Positions 10,340-22,254 of a stretch of DNA of 64,000 nucleotides are shown in pieces (the first letter of the stretch is position 1; every line of letters starts with the position of its first letter). Under the pieces are notes generated by a model. It was not told where the DNA came from and made no database searches. It saw nothing but the letters and a program-made list of their open reading frames with translations. Origin of the DNA: Fragum whitleyi (taxonomy: Eukaryota > Mollusca > Bivalvia > Cardiida > Cardiidae). A program made the position numbers and the translations under genes. Where the stretch lies: positions 62,496,346-62,560,345 of the forward strand of contig OX411551.1 of NCBI GenBank assembly GCA_948146395.1, read 5' to 3'.

Positions 10340-12613
10340 TTTTATACACCCAAAGGGTCGTATTATGTTATGGCCTCGGTCGTCTGTCCTTCTGTTAGCA
10401 TTTTTTTTGTGTACGCAACTCCTCCTGAACTATCAATGGGAATGAACTGAGACTTGGCACATTTACTCCCTATGATGTCTAGTTGTGCATAAGACCTTTG
10501 AAATTCAAATCGCTCCAGTCATATCTGAGAAATCTTGAATTATCTGCCCTTGAATATAACCAAAATCACTGGTTTTTTTGTGCGCAACTCCTCCTAAACT
10601 ATCCATGGGAATGAGTTGAAACTACACACAATTACTCTCTATGATGTCTTGTTGTGCATAAGACCTTTGAAATTCAAATAGCTTCAGTCATTCCTGAGAA
10701 ATCTTGAATTATCTGCCCTTGAATTAAATGAAAATCACTGTTTTTTTTGTGTGCGCAACTCCTCCTAAACTATCAATGGGAAAGAGCTGAAACTACACAC
10801 AATTACTCTCTATGATGTCTAGTTAGTCCCCTACCGGTGTTCACACCGGAGGGGACTATAGGTTTGCCCTCCGTCTGTCTGTCTGTCCGTCCGTCTGTCC
10901 GCTCAAATCTGGATCCCGCGATAACTTAATAACTAAGCAAGCGTTTTTGATGAAAGTTGGTATATGACTAGATGGCAATGTGTAGATTATGCACATCATT
11001 TTATTTTTGTTTTTCAACTTAAATTGAGGTTGCTATGGTTACAGAAATAGTGAAAATATGGCCAAAAATGGGATCCTGCGATAAGATAATAACTAAGCAA
11101 GCTAGTTTGATGAGACTTGGTATATGACTATATGGCAATGTGTAGATTATGCACATCATTTTATTTTTGTTTTTAGACTAAAATTGTTGTTGCTATGGTT
11201 ACGGAAATAGTGAAAATATGGCAAAAAATATTGGATCCTGCGATAAGTTAATAAGTAAGTAATTTGATGAGACTTGGTATATGACTAGATGGCAATGTGT
11301 AGATTATGCACATCATTTTATCTTTGTTCTTTGACAAAAAGTGTGGTTGCTATGGTAACGGAAATAGTGAAAATATGGCAAAAAATGGATCCTGCAATAA
11401 CTTAATAACTAAGCAAGCTAACTTGATGAAACCTGTTTTAAAATGTAAAAAAAATTATAAGCCATGTTAGTCAGGGTGGTGATGCAGCAGTATTAATCAC
11501 CTCCAGTGAAAGTTCTCATTTCTTACCAACAAGACTGAAGAAAAACATCTTGGATCAGACAAGGTAACTGTTATTGATACTATTTCTTGCATCTGTCTAT
11601 TGCTTGCATGAATTGTATAGTGGGCACAGCAGAGACAACAACTCATGTAAGTCTTGTTTAACCCTTTCCAAAACAAGACCTGGTTTTGACGTCCCTGATA
11701 GAATTGGCGTGGGAAAACATTGAGACAAACGAAGCCGGTAGGGGACTTTATGTGTTGCATACAACACCAGATACTTGTTGTGCATAAGACCTTTGAAATT
11801 CAAGTCGCTCCAGTCATTCCTGAGAAATCTTGAATTATCTGCCCTTGAATTTAAGGAAAATCACTATATTTTGTGTGCAACTTCTCCTTAACTATCAATT
11901 GAAATGAGCTAAAACTAGACACAATTACTCTCCTTGATGTCTAGTTTTGCATAAGACTTTTCAATTCAAAATGCTCCGGTCATTCTTGGGTTATCTTGGA
12001 TTATCTGCCCTTTAGTTGATGAAAAACAAAATTTCTTGTCAGCTCATTTTCCTTACATTTTGGATGGGAATGAAAGGAAACTTGCCATAACGACTCTGTA
12101 GGTTGTCTTCTTGTGCTTAGGACTAAATATATTTTCATATTTAAAGTAGTTCCAGATTTATCTGCCCTTTACTTCACAAAATAGTTAAATTTACAGATTT
12201 TTTTGGTGCATGTGTGTGCACTACTCCTACAAATTTAATTGGATTGAAATGAATCTTGCCATAATGTAACCCTGATATTTGGTTAAGCATAAGACTTCAA
12301 AAATTCAAAAAGCTTAGGTTTTCTTGTATTATCTGCCCTTGAATTGATTGGAATTCACTATTTTTCTTTTGTGAGCAACTCGTCTCACTTTGAATTGGAA
12401 TGAATTGAAACTTGCAAAATAATTGTTTGGCATATAGTTGTGCATAAAATCATTTTCAATTTACACTCAAAAGGTCATACTATGTTATGGCACCAGTTGG
12501 CTGTCTGTCTGTTTGAAATTTTTTTAGCTATCATTCAAGTTCACGTTACTGACAAGCCAAGGTTACTGACAAGCCCCATGAGGCGTATATGCCCCGCTCT
12601 GCAAAGCTCTTGT
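10340..12613 (+). mobile_element. HINE-like element, family K, interrupted by a family F element
   Basis: Begins TATACACCCAAAGGGTCGTA, then GTCGTCTGTCC. Body of ~180 bp units with AACTCCTCCTxAACTAT, GATGTCTAGTTGTGCATAAG and GAATTATCTGCCCTTGAAT. The unit near 10805-10824 is split: GATGTCTAGTT is followed by the family F element and resumes as GTGCATAAGACC at 11780. A second partial 5' end lies at about 12465 (GGTCATACTATGTTATGGC). Ends AAAGCTCTTGTTT. Confidence 0.65.
10825..11779 (+). mobile_element. HINE-like element, family F, copy 1, nested in family K
   Basis: Begins AGTCCCCTACCGGTGTTCAC, which folds on ACCGGAGGGGACTA, then GTCTGTCTGTCTGTCC. Three ~140 bp cores (ATATGACTAGATGGCAATG). The 3' end has GCCGGTAGGGGACT, the palindrome GTGTTGCATACAACAC and ACTTGTT. 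The empty site is visible in neighbouring family K units (GTCTAGTTGTGC), so insertion was between two Ts with no duplication. Nearly the same sequence as 39772-40732 except at the extreme 3' end. Confidence 0.8.
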
Positions 12614-13929
12614 TTCTTTATGCAATCCTTATTATTAGGTTCAGTTCATAAATATTATCTGATTGTTTGAGACTTTTCAGGATGGTTGAAGGGTAAAATA
12701 GTTAACAACATCGTGAAATTGTCAAGATGAATTATTTTGGAATCAATTCTTGCAATTTTTGAGTGCAATTAAAGGGAGGTAATCAAATATTGCTTATTTT
12801 TTCCAAAATTAGCCTACCTTTAATGAAATATTCATACTTAACTGTTTTTCATGCCCCAATCAGACACTTTAAAATTCATACCAGCCACTAAGATCGTAGA
12901 ATATAGTCAAAACTGTGCAATCTGTCACCTGAGAATAGCGGCCAAACTGCCATATGCGGCCAGCTCAGATCCGCCAACGCAAATTTGCTCTTTGTAATCA
13001 CTGTGAATAGCAGCAATCTGTCATATGTGGCCAGCTTTAATTGTCTCAATCGCACCCATGGCATATCCCCTTAAGCGGCCATGCAAATTATCAAATTTTG
13101 ACTGGTTACTGGCAGATAAAGAAAAATCAATAAAGCATCTAGATTATTGTAGGCATTTATTGTGACGCTTACCTAATCAACACATCTATTTATTTGTGTT
13201 GTCTGAGCAACCAGCATATTTATAACGGTTGCGAATTTTTAATATTTCGATTAATATCCTATTAAACCTTAACATTGCTGTTTGTCCGGACTATCAAAAG
13301 GTTTTTTTTGACGGATTGATCTAGGAGGGGATTTCCCTTCGTCAGCTCTGGAAGTATTTATTTTTTATCATAATAACTGATTTTTTTTTTTTCTCTTCTT
13401 TATATAAAAAATCGTGTCCTTATGAATGACAAGCAGATGAAAAAATAAATAACAAATTGATAAATTTGCTGTTTTTGGTTTAGTATTGGTAAATTCTGTG
13501 GAATAATTGCCGCTTGTCGAAATGTCTGGGAATTTTCCAAATGACTTCAACTAATGCCGTCAAGCATGCCTGAAAACCCGACCTAGTTTACATAATGCGC
13601 ACGTGAAACAAATTGGCACCAAATCCACAGGAACCCACTTCTATGAAAACTATAAACACTAAAAACACATCTCCAGGGCATTTTTACTTTCATGGAATGA
13701 ACTGGAAATTGTAACTTTCTCTAATGAATAATAATATATTTTAAGTAATCAGAAATACTATTGGTGTCAAAATCTTGTTCATCATCTTTCCCACATGAAG
13801 TTTATTTAATTCTTTTCTGGTCCCTGTGATAAAATGCAACTTGTTTACATACACTGATTACATTCTCCAGGTGAGAACATATTGATAGTTCCTTGATATA
13901 ATCCTTGGGTGACACTTTACTGAATTTGT
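12614..13929. other. Intron stretch, one possible unclassified repeat
   Basis: Sequence around 12900-13090 (GAATAGCGGCCAAACTGCC, then ATATGTGGCCAGC, then AAGCGGCCATGC) has three related GCGGCCA/TGGCCAG motifs and looks repeat-derived. No ends or coding sequence could be fixed. Confidence 0.3.
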
Positions 13930-14473
13930 TCAAGAATTTTTATAGACCCCCAAATATGGGCTTGGCAGGTTGGGTTATTTTTTCATGTTAAAATCTTTAA
14001 AAATCTTCTCCTCCAAAATCTTTGGACCGATTACAATGAAACTTGGCATGGATCTTCCTTGGGTGAATTATTCATGAAATTTTGATTGATCCCAAATATG
14101 GGCATGGCATTTTTTCATAGTTAAATCTCTAAAAATCTGTTTTCTCCCAAACCATTGGGCCGATTACAATGAAATTTGGCATGGATGTTCCTTGGGTGAC
14201 CCTTTATTTAAATTGTTTTAAAAAAAAAGATTGATCCCCAAACATGGGTGTGGCAGGGTGGAGTATTTTTTTCATGTTTAAATCTTTAAAAATCCGTCTT
14301 CTCCCAAACCATTGGGCAGATTTCAATGAAACTTGGCATGGATGTTCCTTGGGTGACCTTTAACTTGAATTTTTCAAGAAATTTTGAATGACCCCAAATA
14401 TAGGCATGGCAGGGCGAAAGCCTTAGGTTACTAAAGCCAGTGGGGCGATACAGGCCCTCTTGGGCCTCTTGTT
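13930..14473 (+). mobile_element. HINE-like element, family I, copy 1
   Basis: Units of ~125 bp with GATTxCAATGAAACTTGGCA, GTTCCTTGGGTGACC and CCCCAAATATGGGC. The 3' end has AAAGCCAGTGGGGCGATACA, the palindrome AGGCCCTCTTGGGCCT and CTTGTT. No (TCCG)n start is seen, so the 5' end may be truncated. Confidence 0.6.
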
Positions 14474-14559
14474 GATTTGAGTGAGTGTTAGGAATGAATG
14501 AATGGAGCGTCGAGTGATCGATTTAGAATAATTTTGATTGGAGGGATTGTCAATTTCAT

Positions 14560-14717
14560 GATGTTTCAAACTGTATGGACCAAGGCTTTTGGAAATGGGA
14601 AAAAGTTAACATAATATTTAGCTCTCTTGAAACTTCAGCAATCAATTTCAAGAAATATTGGCTAGGCTTTTGGAAAAAAGTCAGTTAAGCATGTCAGGCC
14701 CTCATGGGCCTCTTGTT
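14560..14717 (+). mobile_element. 3' fragment of a family I-like element
   Basis: Diverged sequence ending TCAGGCCCTCATGGGCCTCTTGTTT: palindrome AGGCCCTCATGGGCCT plus CTTGTT, as in family I. Confidence 0.45.
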
Positions 14718-14732
14718 TCTTATCCTATTACC

Positions 14733-14879
14733 TAGCAGCTGGAGGCTAGGAAAGGATGTAGTGGTGGTACTGGTGAGAGAAATACCAGGAAACCATTGTT
14801 AGGTGCTCCAGTCACCGCGATATAACTGAAATAATGTTGAAAGCGGTGTAAAACTCCATTCAATCAATCAATCAATCAA
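14733..14879 (+). mobile_element. tRNA-derived SINE, 5'-truncated
   Basis: Runs from AGCAGCTGGAGGCTAGG to the tail (CAAT)n. It is flanked by the 14 bp target duplication CTTATCCTATTACC (14719-14732 and 14880-14893). The tRNA head is missing, as expected from incomplete reverse transcription. Confidence 0.85.
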
Positions 14880-15041
14880 CTTATCCTATTACCTTTTTTC
14901 TTTGGAAATAAACTGTATTATTCTGTGTAATTATTATTTATCTTGTAATTTTGTATATTCCTCTTCTATAAAAAAGGATAAAAGTAATTCTCATTGATGA
15001 AAAGGCATTTAAAAGGGACAGGTTTGGGCATCTCAATTACA

Positions 15042-15344
15042 ACCAGCCCGATAAGCTAAGTTGGTAGAGTACCAGACTTCAAAACCATTGAAGTTCGACC
15101 GTGTGGGTTCGATTCCCGGGCCGGTACACTAATAAAAACTAATTGTCTTTCGGATGAGACGTTAAACCGAGGCCCCCTGAGACGATGCTTTACACCGAGC
15201 ATGTTAAAGAACTGTGGTGGATCTCAGCAGTAGTTACGTCATGTATCCTTGCACTATCCCCCGTAACAACTAACCGTCTTCTTGGGGCGTCCCTCATATG
15301 GGCATGTGCTACGGTAGCGATGATAAATAAACGGAAATACACAC
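15042..15344 (+). mobile_element. V-domain SINE with tRNA-like head
   Basis: Head: GCCCGATAAGCTAAGTTGGT (A-box-like) and GTGTGGGTTCGATTCCCGGG (B box). Then TCTTTCGGATGAGACGTTAA, the conserved V-SINE central motif. Flanked by ATCT(C/T)AATTACA (15030-15041, 15345-15356; 11 of 12 identical). Resembles the RUDI/V-SINE superfamily of bivalves; naming is from memory. Confidence 0.75.
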
Positions 15345-15787
15345 ATCTTAATTACATTCTTAATAAAAGCCTATATTTTTGAAAACAGAAAGAATTTTTT
15401 AAAATTATTGTACAGGTAAAAAGGCTTGCAGGGAGCTCAGTGGCCTTTGGTCTCTAGATTTAGGCTGGATCCTTAAACTTTATGCAAAAATGCCCATATC
15501 CCTTATGTTAACTATTGAATTTGGGCATTCTGGGCCCAAGGTTAGAATGGTTAGTTTTTTTCTCTTAAGTACATAGAAATCAACAATCATTTAATTTGAA
15601 GAAAATGGCATATGAAGAAATGTGACAAAAATGATTTATGTGTTTTGTGACAGTGATGCATCAACCAAATATGGAACATCTTGGTTTATCAGTGCAAAAC
15701 GTTGTTACTGCAAGTGGCTAGCCTGCTCAATGTTTGTGGTTCAGGCACAAGTAAAATTGACAGTATCAAATAACCTGTATATTTCAG

Positions 15788-15869
15788 GTCAATGGAGATA
15801 ACTAAAGTAGAAGATACGGATGACAAAACACTTATAAAAGGTGTGACAGACGATACACCACATTCTATG
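15788..15869 (+). CDS. SCYL2: SCYL2, short linker exon
   Basis: 82 bp exon between TATTTCAG and GTAATTAT. The first G completes the Arg codon from the previous exon; then the frame reads SMEITKVEDTDDKTLIKG and ends in phase 0 after a Met codon. This follows the coiled-coil exon in the acidic linker, where vertebrate SCYL2 is also poorly conserved, so support comes from phase and splice sites more than similarity. The donor ATG|GTAATT is acceptable but weak. Directly downstream (15902-15968) is a second, decayed copy of most of this exon and its donor region. Without this exon the phases of 4240-4340 and 19198-19317 would not fit. Confidence 0.75.
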
Positions 15870-15901
15870 GTAATTATTCAATATACTTTTCCTGTAACAT
15901 A

Positions 15902-15968
15902 TATAAGATACAGATGACAAAACACTAATAAAAGGTGTGACAGATGATACTATATTGTAATTATTCAG
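15902..15968 (+). pseudogene. Decayed partial duplicate of the SCYL2 linker exon
   Basis: AGATACAGATGACAAAACAC and the following ~45 bases repeat the exon at 15810-15878 with a handful of substitutions and a small deletion of the CCACATTC segment. The unit length is about 92 bp. The copy keeps a GTAATTATTCA donor-like end but lacks the start of the exon and a clear acceptor, and its frame runs into a stop. Confidence 0.7.
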
Positions 15969-15988
15969 CACGGTTTCTGAATTTGAAA

Positions 15989-16221
15989 GGTCCTGGGTTC
16001 GATCCCCGACGGCGGCACTCATTCTTTCCGACTATTTGTCTCTCACAAATGGGTTGATAATCGTAGACCTATGTGAGATAGCAGCTGGAGGCTAGGAAAG
16101 AATGTGATGGTTGTACTGGTGAGAGAAATACCAGGGATCCATTGTTAGGTGCTCCAGCCGCCGCGATATAACTGAAATAATGTTGAAAGCGGCGTTAAAC
16201 TCCATTAAATCAATCAATCAA
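15989..16221 (+). mobile_element. tRNA-derived SINE, truncated within the tRNA head
   Basis: Begins GGTCCTGGGTTCGATCCCC (B box kept, A box lost) and ends with a CAAT repeat tail. Target duplication TTCTGAATTTGAAA at 15975-15988 and 16222-16235. Body near-identical to 46202-46411. Confidence 0.85.
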
Positions 16222-16286
16222 TTCTGAATTTGAAACTGATTTATGTTATTTCATTTTATGAATCATTAACTTTTTTAATTAAATCC

Positions 16287-16592
16287 CACTTTGAAGAAGG
16301 AGGGGTATGTTCCTTTGCACTTGTTTGTCCATCAGTAGGACAATCAATCAATCGGTCCGTCTGAAGACCCTTTTTTTTGTCCGGAGCATATCTCAAAAAG
16401 AATGCAAGCTAGAATGATGAAACTTCACAGGTGGATAGATCTCATTATGGAGGAGTGCAGTGCACAAGAATCATAACTCTACTCATCATAATTTGTGAGT
16501 TATTCCCCTTTGTTGATTGACAAAAAATAGTCTATTGACCTGCTTTTATGGGGGCATAAATGTATTACAAACATCTCTTTTTTAAATGTTTG
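16287..16592 (+). mobile_element. HINE-like element, family N, copy 1
   Basis: Starts GAAGAAGGAGGGGTATG and has a family A/E-type core (GGAGCATATCTCAAAAAG, AGGTGGATAGATCTCA, GTGCAGTGCACAAGAA). Ends GGGGGCATAAATGTATTACA then AACATCTCTTTT. Confidence 0.55.
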
Positions 16593-16626
16593 ATTGAAAG
16601 TTACGTAATGCATCTGAATGGCTTTT

Positions 16627-18839
16627 TAGCTCACCTGAGCACAAAGTGCTCAAGGGAGCTACTGTGATCGATCATTGTCCGGCGTCCGTCTGTCCGTCAC
16701 GGCGTCAACTTTTTCTTTAAATGACATCTCCTCCTAAACTTATAAGTCAAAATCAACCAAACTTGGCAGAAATATTCCTTGGGTGGTCCCTTATGAAAAT
16801 TGCTCAAATCGAAAGGATCCGTGCCATATCACGGGAAAAGGGGCCTTAATGAAAATTTTTTTGTTTTCACTCTAGAAGCCACAAATATTGTCCAATCTTC
16901 ATGAAACTTGGTCAGAATGTTTGTTAGGTCATGAGGATGAAGTCTATTGAAAATGGGAAGGATCCATGCCATTTCACTGAAAAAGCCGCCTTAATGACAA
17001 TTTTGTCAACAATATCTTTAAACGACATCTCCTCCTAAACTTATGGGTTAAAATCAACCAAACTTGGCAGAAATATTCCTTGGGTGGTCCCTAATGAAAA
17101 TTGCTCAAATGGAAAGGATCCGTACCATATCACGGGTAAAGGGGCCTTAATGACAAATTTCTTGTTTTCACTCTAGAAGCCACAGATAGGGTCCAATCTT
17201 CATGAAACATGGTCAGAATGTTTGTTAGGTCATGAGGATGAAGTCTATTGAAAATGGGAAGGATCCGTGCCATTTCACAGAAAAAGCCGCCTTAATGACA
17301 ATTTTGTCAACAATATCTTTTAATGACATCTCCTCCTAAACTTATAAGTCAAAATCAACCAAACTTGGCAGAAATATTCCTTGGGTGGTCCCTTATGAAA
17401 ATTGCTCAAATGGAAAGGATTTGTGCCATATCACGGGAAAAGGGGCCTTAATGACAAATTTCTTGTTTTCACTCTAGAAGCCACAGATAGGGTCCAATCT
17501 TCATGAAACTTGGTCAGAATGTTTGTTAGGTCATGAGGATGAAGTCTATTGAAAATGGGAAGGATCCGTGCCATTTCACAGAAAAAGCCGCCTTAATGAC
17601 AATTTTGTCAACAATATCTTTAAACGACATCTCCTCCTTAACTTATGGGTCAAAATCAACCAAACTTGGCAGAAATATTCCTTGGGTTGTCCCTTATGAA
17701 AATTGCTCAAATGGAAAGGATCTGTGCCATATCACGGGAAAAGGGGCCTTAATGACAAATTTCTTGTTTTCACTCTAGAAGCTTCAAATATGGTCCAATC
17801 TTCATGAAACATGGTCAGAATGTTTGTTAGGTCATGAGGATGAAGTCTATTCAAAATGGGAAGGATCCGTGCCATTTCACTGAAAAAGCCGCCTTAATGA
17901 CAATTTTGTCAACAATATCTTTAAACGACATCTCCTCCTAAACTTAAGGGTCAAAATCAACCAAACTTGGCAGAAATATTCCTTGGGTGGTCCCTTATGA
18001 AAATTGCTCAAATGGAAAGGATCTGTGCCATATCACGGGAAAAGGGGCCTTAATGACAAATTTCTTGTTTTCACTCTAGAAGCCACAGATAGGGTCCAAT
18101 CTTCATGAAACTTGGTCAGAATGTTTGTTAGGTCATGAGGATGAAGTCTATTGAAAATGGGAAGGATCCGTGCCATTTCACAGAAAAAGCCGCCTTAATG
18201 ACAATTTTGTCAACAATATCTTTAAACGACATCTCCTCCTCAAATTAAGGGTCAAAATCAACCAAACTTGGCAGAAATATTCCTTGGGTTGTCCCTTATG
18301 AAAATTGCTCAAATTGAAAGGATCTGTGCCATATCGCGGGAAAAGGGGCCTTAATGAAAAATTTCTTGTTTACACTCTAGAAGCCACAAATATGGTCCAA
18401 TTTTCATGAAACATGGTCAGAATGTTTGTTAGGTCATGAGGATGAAGTCTATTGAAAATGGGAAGGATTGGTGCCATATTACAGGAAAAGGCATCTTAAT
18501 GACAATTTTTTTGTTTACTCTCTAGAAGCCATAAATATGGTCCAATCATCATGAAACTTTGTCAGAATGTTTGTTATGTCATGAGGATGAACTCATTTGA
18601 AAATGGGAAGTATATGAGACCATATCACGGGAAAAGGGGCCTTAATGACAATTTTCTCGTAAGAGCTCCAAACGCCACAAATATAGTCCAATCTTCATGA
18701 AACTTGATCAAAATGTTTGCCAGGTCACAAGAATGAACTCTGTTGAAATGGGAAGGTTCATGCCATATCATAGGAGTCTTAATGATAATTTACTTGAAAT
18801 ATCAGGTGAGCGATTTAGGGCCCTCATGGTCCTCTTGTT
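16627..18839 (+). mobile_element. HINE-like element, family B, copy 1, with ~300 bp tandem cores
   Basis: Starts TTAGCTCACCTGAGCACAAAG with the hairpin GAGCACAAAGTGCTC. Short GTCCGTCTGTCCGTC tract. Seven or so near-identical ~300 bp units (ATCTCCTCCTAAACTTA, CAACCAAACTTGGCAGAAAT, GTTAGGTCATGAGGATGAAG). Ends ATCAGGTGAGCGATTTAGGG, palindrome-like GGGCCCTCATGGTCC and CTCTTGTT. The recurring open frame (for example 17533-17778) is a product of the repeat. Confidence 0.85.
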
Positions 18840-19197
18840 GAATAGTCACATTTAATTTTTTGGGGGAGGCATGTTGTGTTTGCTGGGGCACCTATCAACG
18901 AAATGCTAGTATTTCTAGCACCAGCATACCATTACATTCTTTCCAAGCATTGGAACTACAAGAAGCATTAAACATACATGTGAATTAAGGTAGTTGAACC
19001 GTAATAGTTCTGCAACATTTTTGACCTGTGATCTTTTACAATGATAACAAGGTTTCCAAACGAAAATCATTAGGAAAGCTCCATTAATACTGTTAAAATT
19101 CATTACATCTGAAACATTGCGTAACTGTTACAGGTCCACTACCCTTAAGTAAATCTAGTTTCATGATGAAATTCATGTTCATGAATTATTTTTTCAG

Positions 19198-19317
19198 ATG
19201 GATGACTTTTTATCAGGGTTTGGAATGTCTTCTCTATCCATGAAATCCTCCAATAAAGCCAAACCTAATGGAACATCAGAACTGAAAAAGATTGAATCTC
19301 CAGCTCAACCTGCTAAG
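19198..19317 (+). CDS. SCYL2: SCYL2, exon encoding the DDFLSGFG segment
   Basis: 120 bp, 40 codons, phase 0 at both ends. Acceptor TTATTTTTTCAG and donor AAG|GTGAGACC are both strong. The frame starts MDDFLSGFGMSSLSMKSS and ends ESPAQPAK. The acidic-aromatic DDFLSGFG motif may be an adaptor- or clathrin-binding peptide of the kind found in SCYL2's unstructured tail; that role is an inference. Followed 60 bp later by a family G element. Phases fit the flanking exons exactly. Confidence 0.85.
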
Positions 19318-19377
19318 GTGAGACCTTAGATAACTTTTATTTAGAATTTTACTTCAGTGATTGTTGATTATTGTTGT

Positions 19378-21244
19378 TAGCTCCACTGGCCGAAAGGCCA
19401 GCAGGCTATTGTCATGACGGGGTGTCCGTCCTCTGTGCGTCCGTGCGTGCGTCAGTGTGTCCGTCCGTCCGTCCGTCCGTAAACTTTTACTTTAAAAATC
19501 TTCTCCTCATAAAGTACTGGATGGATTCCAATCAAATTTCGCAGGAATGTTCCTTGGGTGACTTTCTATCAGATTCCTTCAAAGATTTTTAATCAGCTGA
19601 AAATCATGGCTGTTGTGGCTAATTTCCATATATGGTAATAGGTGGCTTTTCTCAGAAACTGATGGATGGATATAAACCAAACTCCACATGAATTATCCTT
19701 GAGTGGCCCTCTATCAGCCTACAAAAAATCACTGTGATCAGATGCAAAATATGTATTTTATGGGCGGAGGTCATTTCTCTATATGTTATATAGTGAAATC
19801 TTTAAAAATCATTTTCTCAGAATCTAACCAATGGATATCAACCAAAATTCTGTGGAATGATTCTTGATTGACCATCAACAAGTCTATAAAAAAGTATTGT
19901 GATCAGATGAAAAATGTGTATTTTATGGGCGGAGGTCATTTCTCTATATGTTATATTGTGAAAACTTTGAAAATCATTTTCTCAGAATCAAATTGATAGA
20001 TATTGACCAAATTTTACATGAATGATACTTGAGTGACCCTTCATCCGTCTAGCAAAAATTATTGTGATCGGATGGAAAATATATATTTCATGGGTGGAGG
20101 TCATTTCCCTATATGTTATATAGTGTAAAGTTTGAAAATCATTTTCTCAGAATCTAATCAATGGATTTCAACCAAATTTTACTAGAATGATTCTTTAGTA
20201 ATCCTTTATCAGTCTATGAAAAAATATTGTGATCAGATCAAAAATATGTCTTTTATGGGCAGAGGTCATTTCTTCCGATAGGTTATATGGTGGAATATCC
20301 AATATAGGGTAAAACAAACTATCCTGAAAGGTTAAACAGATGGATTAGATATCATGGAAATTTTATTTCTGTGAAGTTGTATCAGTCTGCAAAAAATATT
20401 TTGATTAGATGAACAGCATATTTTTTATTGGCAGAGGGTATTATAACATATGAAGTGAATATTTGATCAACCTTTTGGTATCATCTCAATGATGAATTTT
20501 TCTAGACTTGTTAAATTTAATAGGTGTAATGATTATAGATTAGAAGGAACAAAACCTTCTTTGAAATTCAAATGTATAGAAACATTAGTTGAAATAAGTA
20601 GCCTAAGAATACCCCCTCAGAATTGGTGAGTTTAGTTGAACGAAGGATGAATCTGCACAGAGTGTAAAATGATGTTCTGAACTCCTGACATTCAGAGTGG
20701 GGTAGAAAGAGTTGAGATGACTGCACTCTAAGGCATTGGGCAGAATAAAATAGATATATTGGATTGAATATTTTACTTCTTACTATCATTAGTTAGAATT
20801 TTGTTTTGATGACAAACAATTGTTGTGAAGTAACATCTTTTAGTAGTGTTTAACTTAAAGTGGAAAGATCTACAATCAAAATTTTGCAGACAAAGTACCA
20901 GTATATTGTGCAGTAACATTCTGTTAGTGTTGAAATTCTTACATTTGGAATTTAACAAAGTTTCACTAGAATGATCCTTGGGTGACCCATTATCAGACTG
21001 CACAAAATTATTGTATTTAAATGAAATATATTTGTGTAACAGGTAGAGGTCAATTTTCAATGTTATTCACTGATCATGACTTTTTTATGCAGAAATATTT
21101 CAGCATATGACCCTTACCCTAATAAACATTCACTCATTCATTCACTTCAATTCTCATTTAAACAGCTTTATCATCCTCTAATAGTCATTATCAGGATATT
21201 CAGGCCTGTGGAGCGAATCAGGCGCTCAAGCGCCTCTAGTTTTA
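19378..21244 (+). mobile_element. HINE-like element, family G, copy 1
   Basis: Starts TAGCTCCACTGGCCGAAAGG with the hairpin CTGGCCGAAAGGCCAG, then GTCCGTCCGTCCGTCCG. Body of ~160 bp units with ATTTTCTCAGAATC, GTGATCAGATGAAAAAT and GGGCGGAGGTCATTTC. Ends CCTGTGGAGCGAATC, palindrome GGCGCTCAAGCGCC and TCTAGTT. Confidence 0.75.
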
Positions 21245-21428
21245 AAAGAAGTCAGTGTCTTAACTATATGTTTTATTGATGGCTACAGACTTATAGTTTC
21301 TGCTCATGATCTCTGAATATTTGTGACCCTTAATGCAAAGAGGGACCATCTGCGAACTCCATACAATTAATTTATGGGAAAGAGATATTAAGATCAAGCA
21401 TAGGTCAACCAGAGCTCTAATTTTAAAA

Positions 21429-21718
21429 TGCCGCGGCAATAGCGCAGTTGGTAGCGCGCTGGACTTCTAATCCAGGGGTCAATATTTGCACGGGTTCGAT
21501 CCCCGGCCGCGGCACTTATCCTTTCCGACATTTGTCTTCCACCAATGGGTAGATAATCGTAAACCTATGTAGAAGAGCAACTGGAGGCTAGGAAAGGGAT
21601 GTGGTGGTAGTACTGGTGTGAGAAATACCAGGAATCCATTGTAAGGTGCTCCAGTCGTCGCGATATAACTGAGAGATTGTTGAAAGCGACGTAAAACCCC
21701 AATTCAAATCAAATCAAA
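21429..21718 (+). mobile_element. Full-length tRNA-derived SINE with Arg-like head
   Basis: Target duplication TCTAATTTTAAAA at 21416-21428 and 21719-21731. The head 21430-21515 folds as a tRNA: acceptor GCCGCGG/CCGCGGC, A box region TAGCGCAGTTGGTAGCGCG, anticodon loop CTTCTAA (TCT, Arg), extended variable region, B box GGGTTCGATCC. The body has ACCAATGGGTAGATAATCGT and ends with CAAAT repeats, a different tail from the (CAAT)n copies. A tRNA finder may call the head as tRNA-Arg. Confidence 0.85.
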
Positions 21719-21944
21719 TCTAATTTTAAAAGTTTTTATACAGGAGAGAAGGGTGATCATTTTAGACAAAGAAAATCATCCAAGTGTGAAAAGTTTCAAC
21801 AAAAGTCAGCCTGCACACTCTGACTGGGGTTGACACTTTGTGCACTTCTCAGATGGTCCCTTTTCGCATGATAAGTCAAATTTTATATGCATAATGGGAT
21901 TGTCAGGCTGCTCAATGTCTGTCCATCATTCAATCATGAAATTA

Positions 21945-22254
21945 TCCCTGATGTGGCACTTATCCTTCCAGACTATTTGTCTTTCACCAATATGGCTCAG
22001 TGTGAAACAGTTGTAACTGCCTATATAAAATAGGCAGTTACAACTGTTTTGCGCTGAGCCATCAAGTCCAGTGGGTTGAAAATCATAGACCTATATTGGA
22101 TAGCAGCTGAAGGCTAGGGAAAGATGTGATGGTAGTACTGATGTGATAAATGTCAGGAATCCTTGTTAGGTGCTACATCAGGGGGAATATAACAGAGAGT
22201 GTGAAAAGTGGCATACAACCCCATTCAAACAATCAAACACAATCACGAATTTGT
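21945..22254 (+). mobile_element. Old SINE copy carrying a nested palindrome
   Basis: Diverged SINE body: GACTATTTGTCTTTCACCAA before and GTGGGTTGAAAATCATAGAC after the palindrome, then TAGCAGCTGAAGGCTAGGG and a CAAT/CAAA tail. The 71 bp foldback at 21992-22062 splits the SINE. Confidence 0.65.
21992..22062. mobile_element. 71 bp foldback, family P, copy 1
   Basis: ATGGCTCAGTGTGAAACAG and its near complement CTGTTTTGCGCTGAGCCAT enclose GTTGTAACTGCCTAT/ATAGGCAGTTACAAC. About 28 of 32 arm positions pair. Other copies at 28301 and 35505. Confidence 0.8.

Noticed and set aside
17533..17778. 81-codon open frame
   Set aside because: Lies in the ~300 bp tandem cores of the family B element and recurs with stops in other units.
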